Below are positions 6,685 to 6,703 of a DNA stretch of 6,703 nt, piece by piece. Numbering within the stretch: position 1 is the first letter of the stretch; each line of letters opens with the position of its first letter. Source of the DNA: an uncultured Clostridia bacterium (GTDB taxonomy: Bacteria; Bacillota; Clostridia; Christensenellales; Aristaeellaceae); assembly GCA_946615495.1 (NCBI GenBank), contig CAMOHY010000124.1, positions 1 through 6,703 of the forward strand. The letters are read 5' to 3'. The notes beneath the pieces were generated by a model, which saw nothing but the letters and a program-made list of their open reading frames with translations, was not told where the DNA came from and searched no databases. A program made the position numbers and the translations under genes.

Positions 6685-6703
6685 TAAAGCATCAGCAAAG
6701 CCG

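Noticed and set aside
1..6703. Possible inverted repeat joining the window ends (1-15 and 6689-6703)
   Set aside because: The first 15 bases match the reverse complement of the last 15 at 12 positions. This is short, imperfect, and depends on arbitrary window edges, so chance is the better explanation.

Overview
The window reads as ordinary chromosomal DNA from a fairly GC-rich member of the Firmicutes (Clostridia-like), probably an anaerobe or gut relative. The reasons are strong AGGAGG-type ribosome binding sites before every start, sigma-A-like promoters with TATAAT or TACAAT boxes, a DUF4003 protein (a family I associate with Firmicutes), stand-alone NrnA/Pde2-type DHH phosphoesterases, and a secreted protease ending in S-layer-homology-like repeats. 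I cannot name a genus.

There are four protein genes. Three lie on the minus strand and are read right to left from position 3058. The first is a canonical DHH/DHHA1 phosphoesterase (2117-3058). The second is a paralogous DHH/DHHA1 phosphoesterase (1134-2120) that overlaps the first by the four bases ATGA. The third is a DUF4003 protein (23-1012), separated by a 121-base gap that holds its own candidate promoter. The fourth gene is divergent: a 1133-residue exported M16C (PreP-like) zinc metallopeptidase on the plus strand (3211-6612). The 152-base gap between 3058 and 3211 carries two back-to-back sigma-A-like promoters. A strong GC-rich hairpin follows the protease (6655-6684). Its U-rich side lies on the minus strand, so it probably also, or mainly, terminates a convergent gene to the right of the window.

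The two DHH enzymes probably act on small nucleotides (nanoRNA, pAp or pApA, by family). Both keep their metal-binding residues, but the downstream copy has an altered motif I, which suggests a divided role. The protease is predicted to degrade peptides outside the membrane, possibly held at the wall by its C-terminal repeats. No evident pathway links the two transcription units. I found no RNA genes, CRISPR arrays, insertion sequences or phage genes. I see no clear sign of a new multi-gene system; the best leads are the surface PreP-like protease with its SLH-like tail and the overlapping DHH pair.
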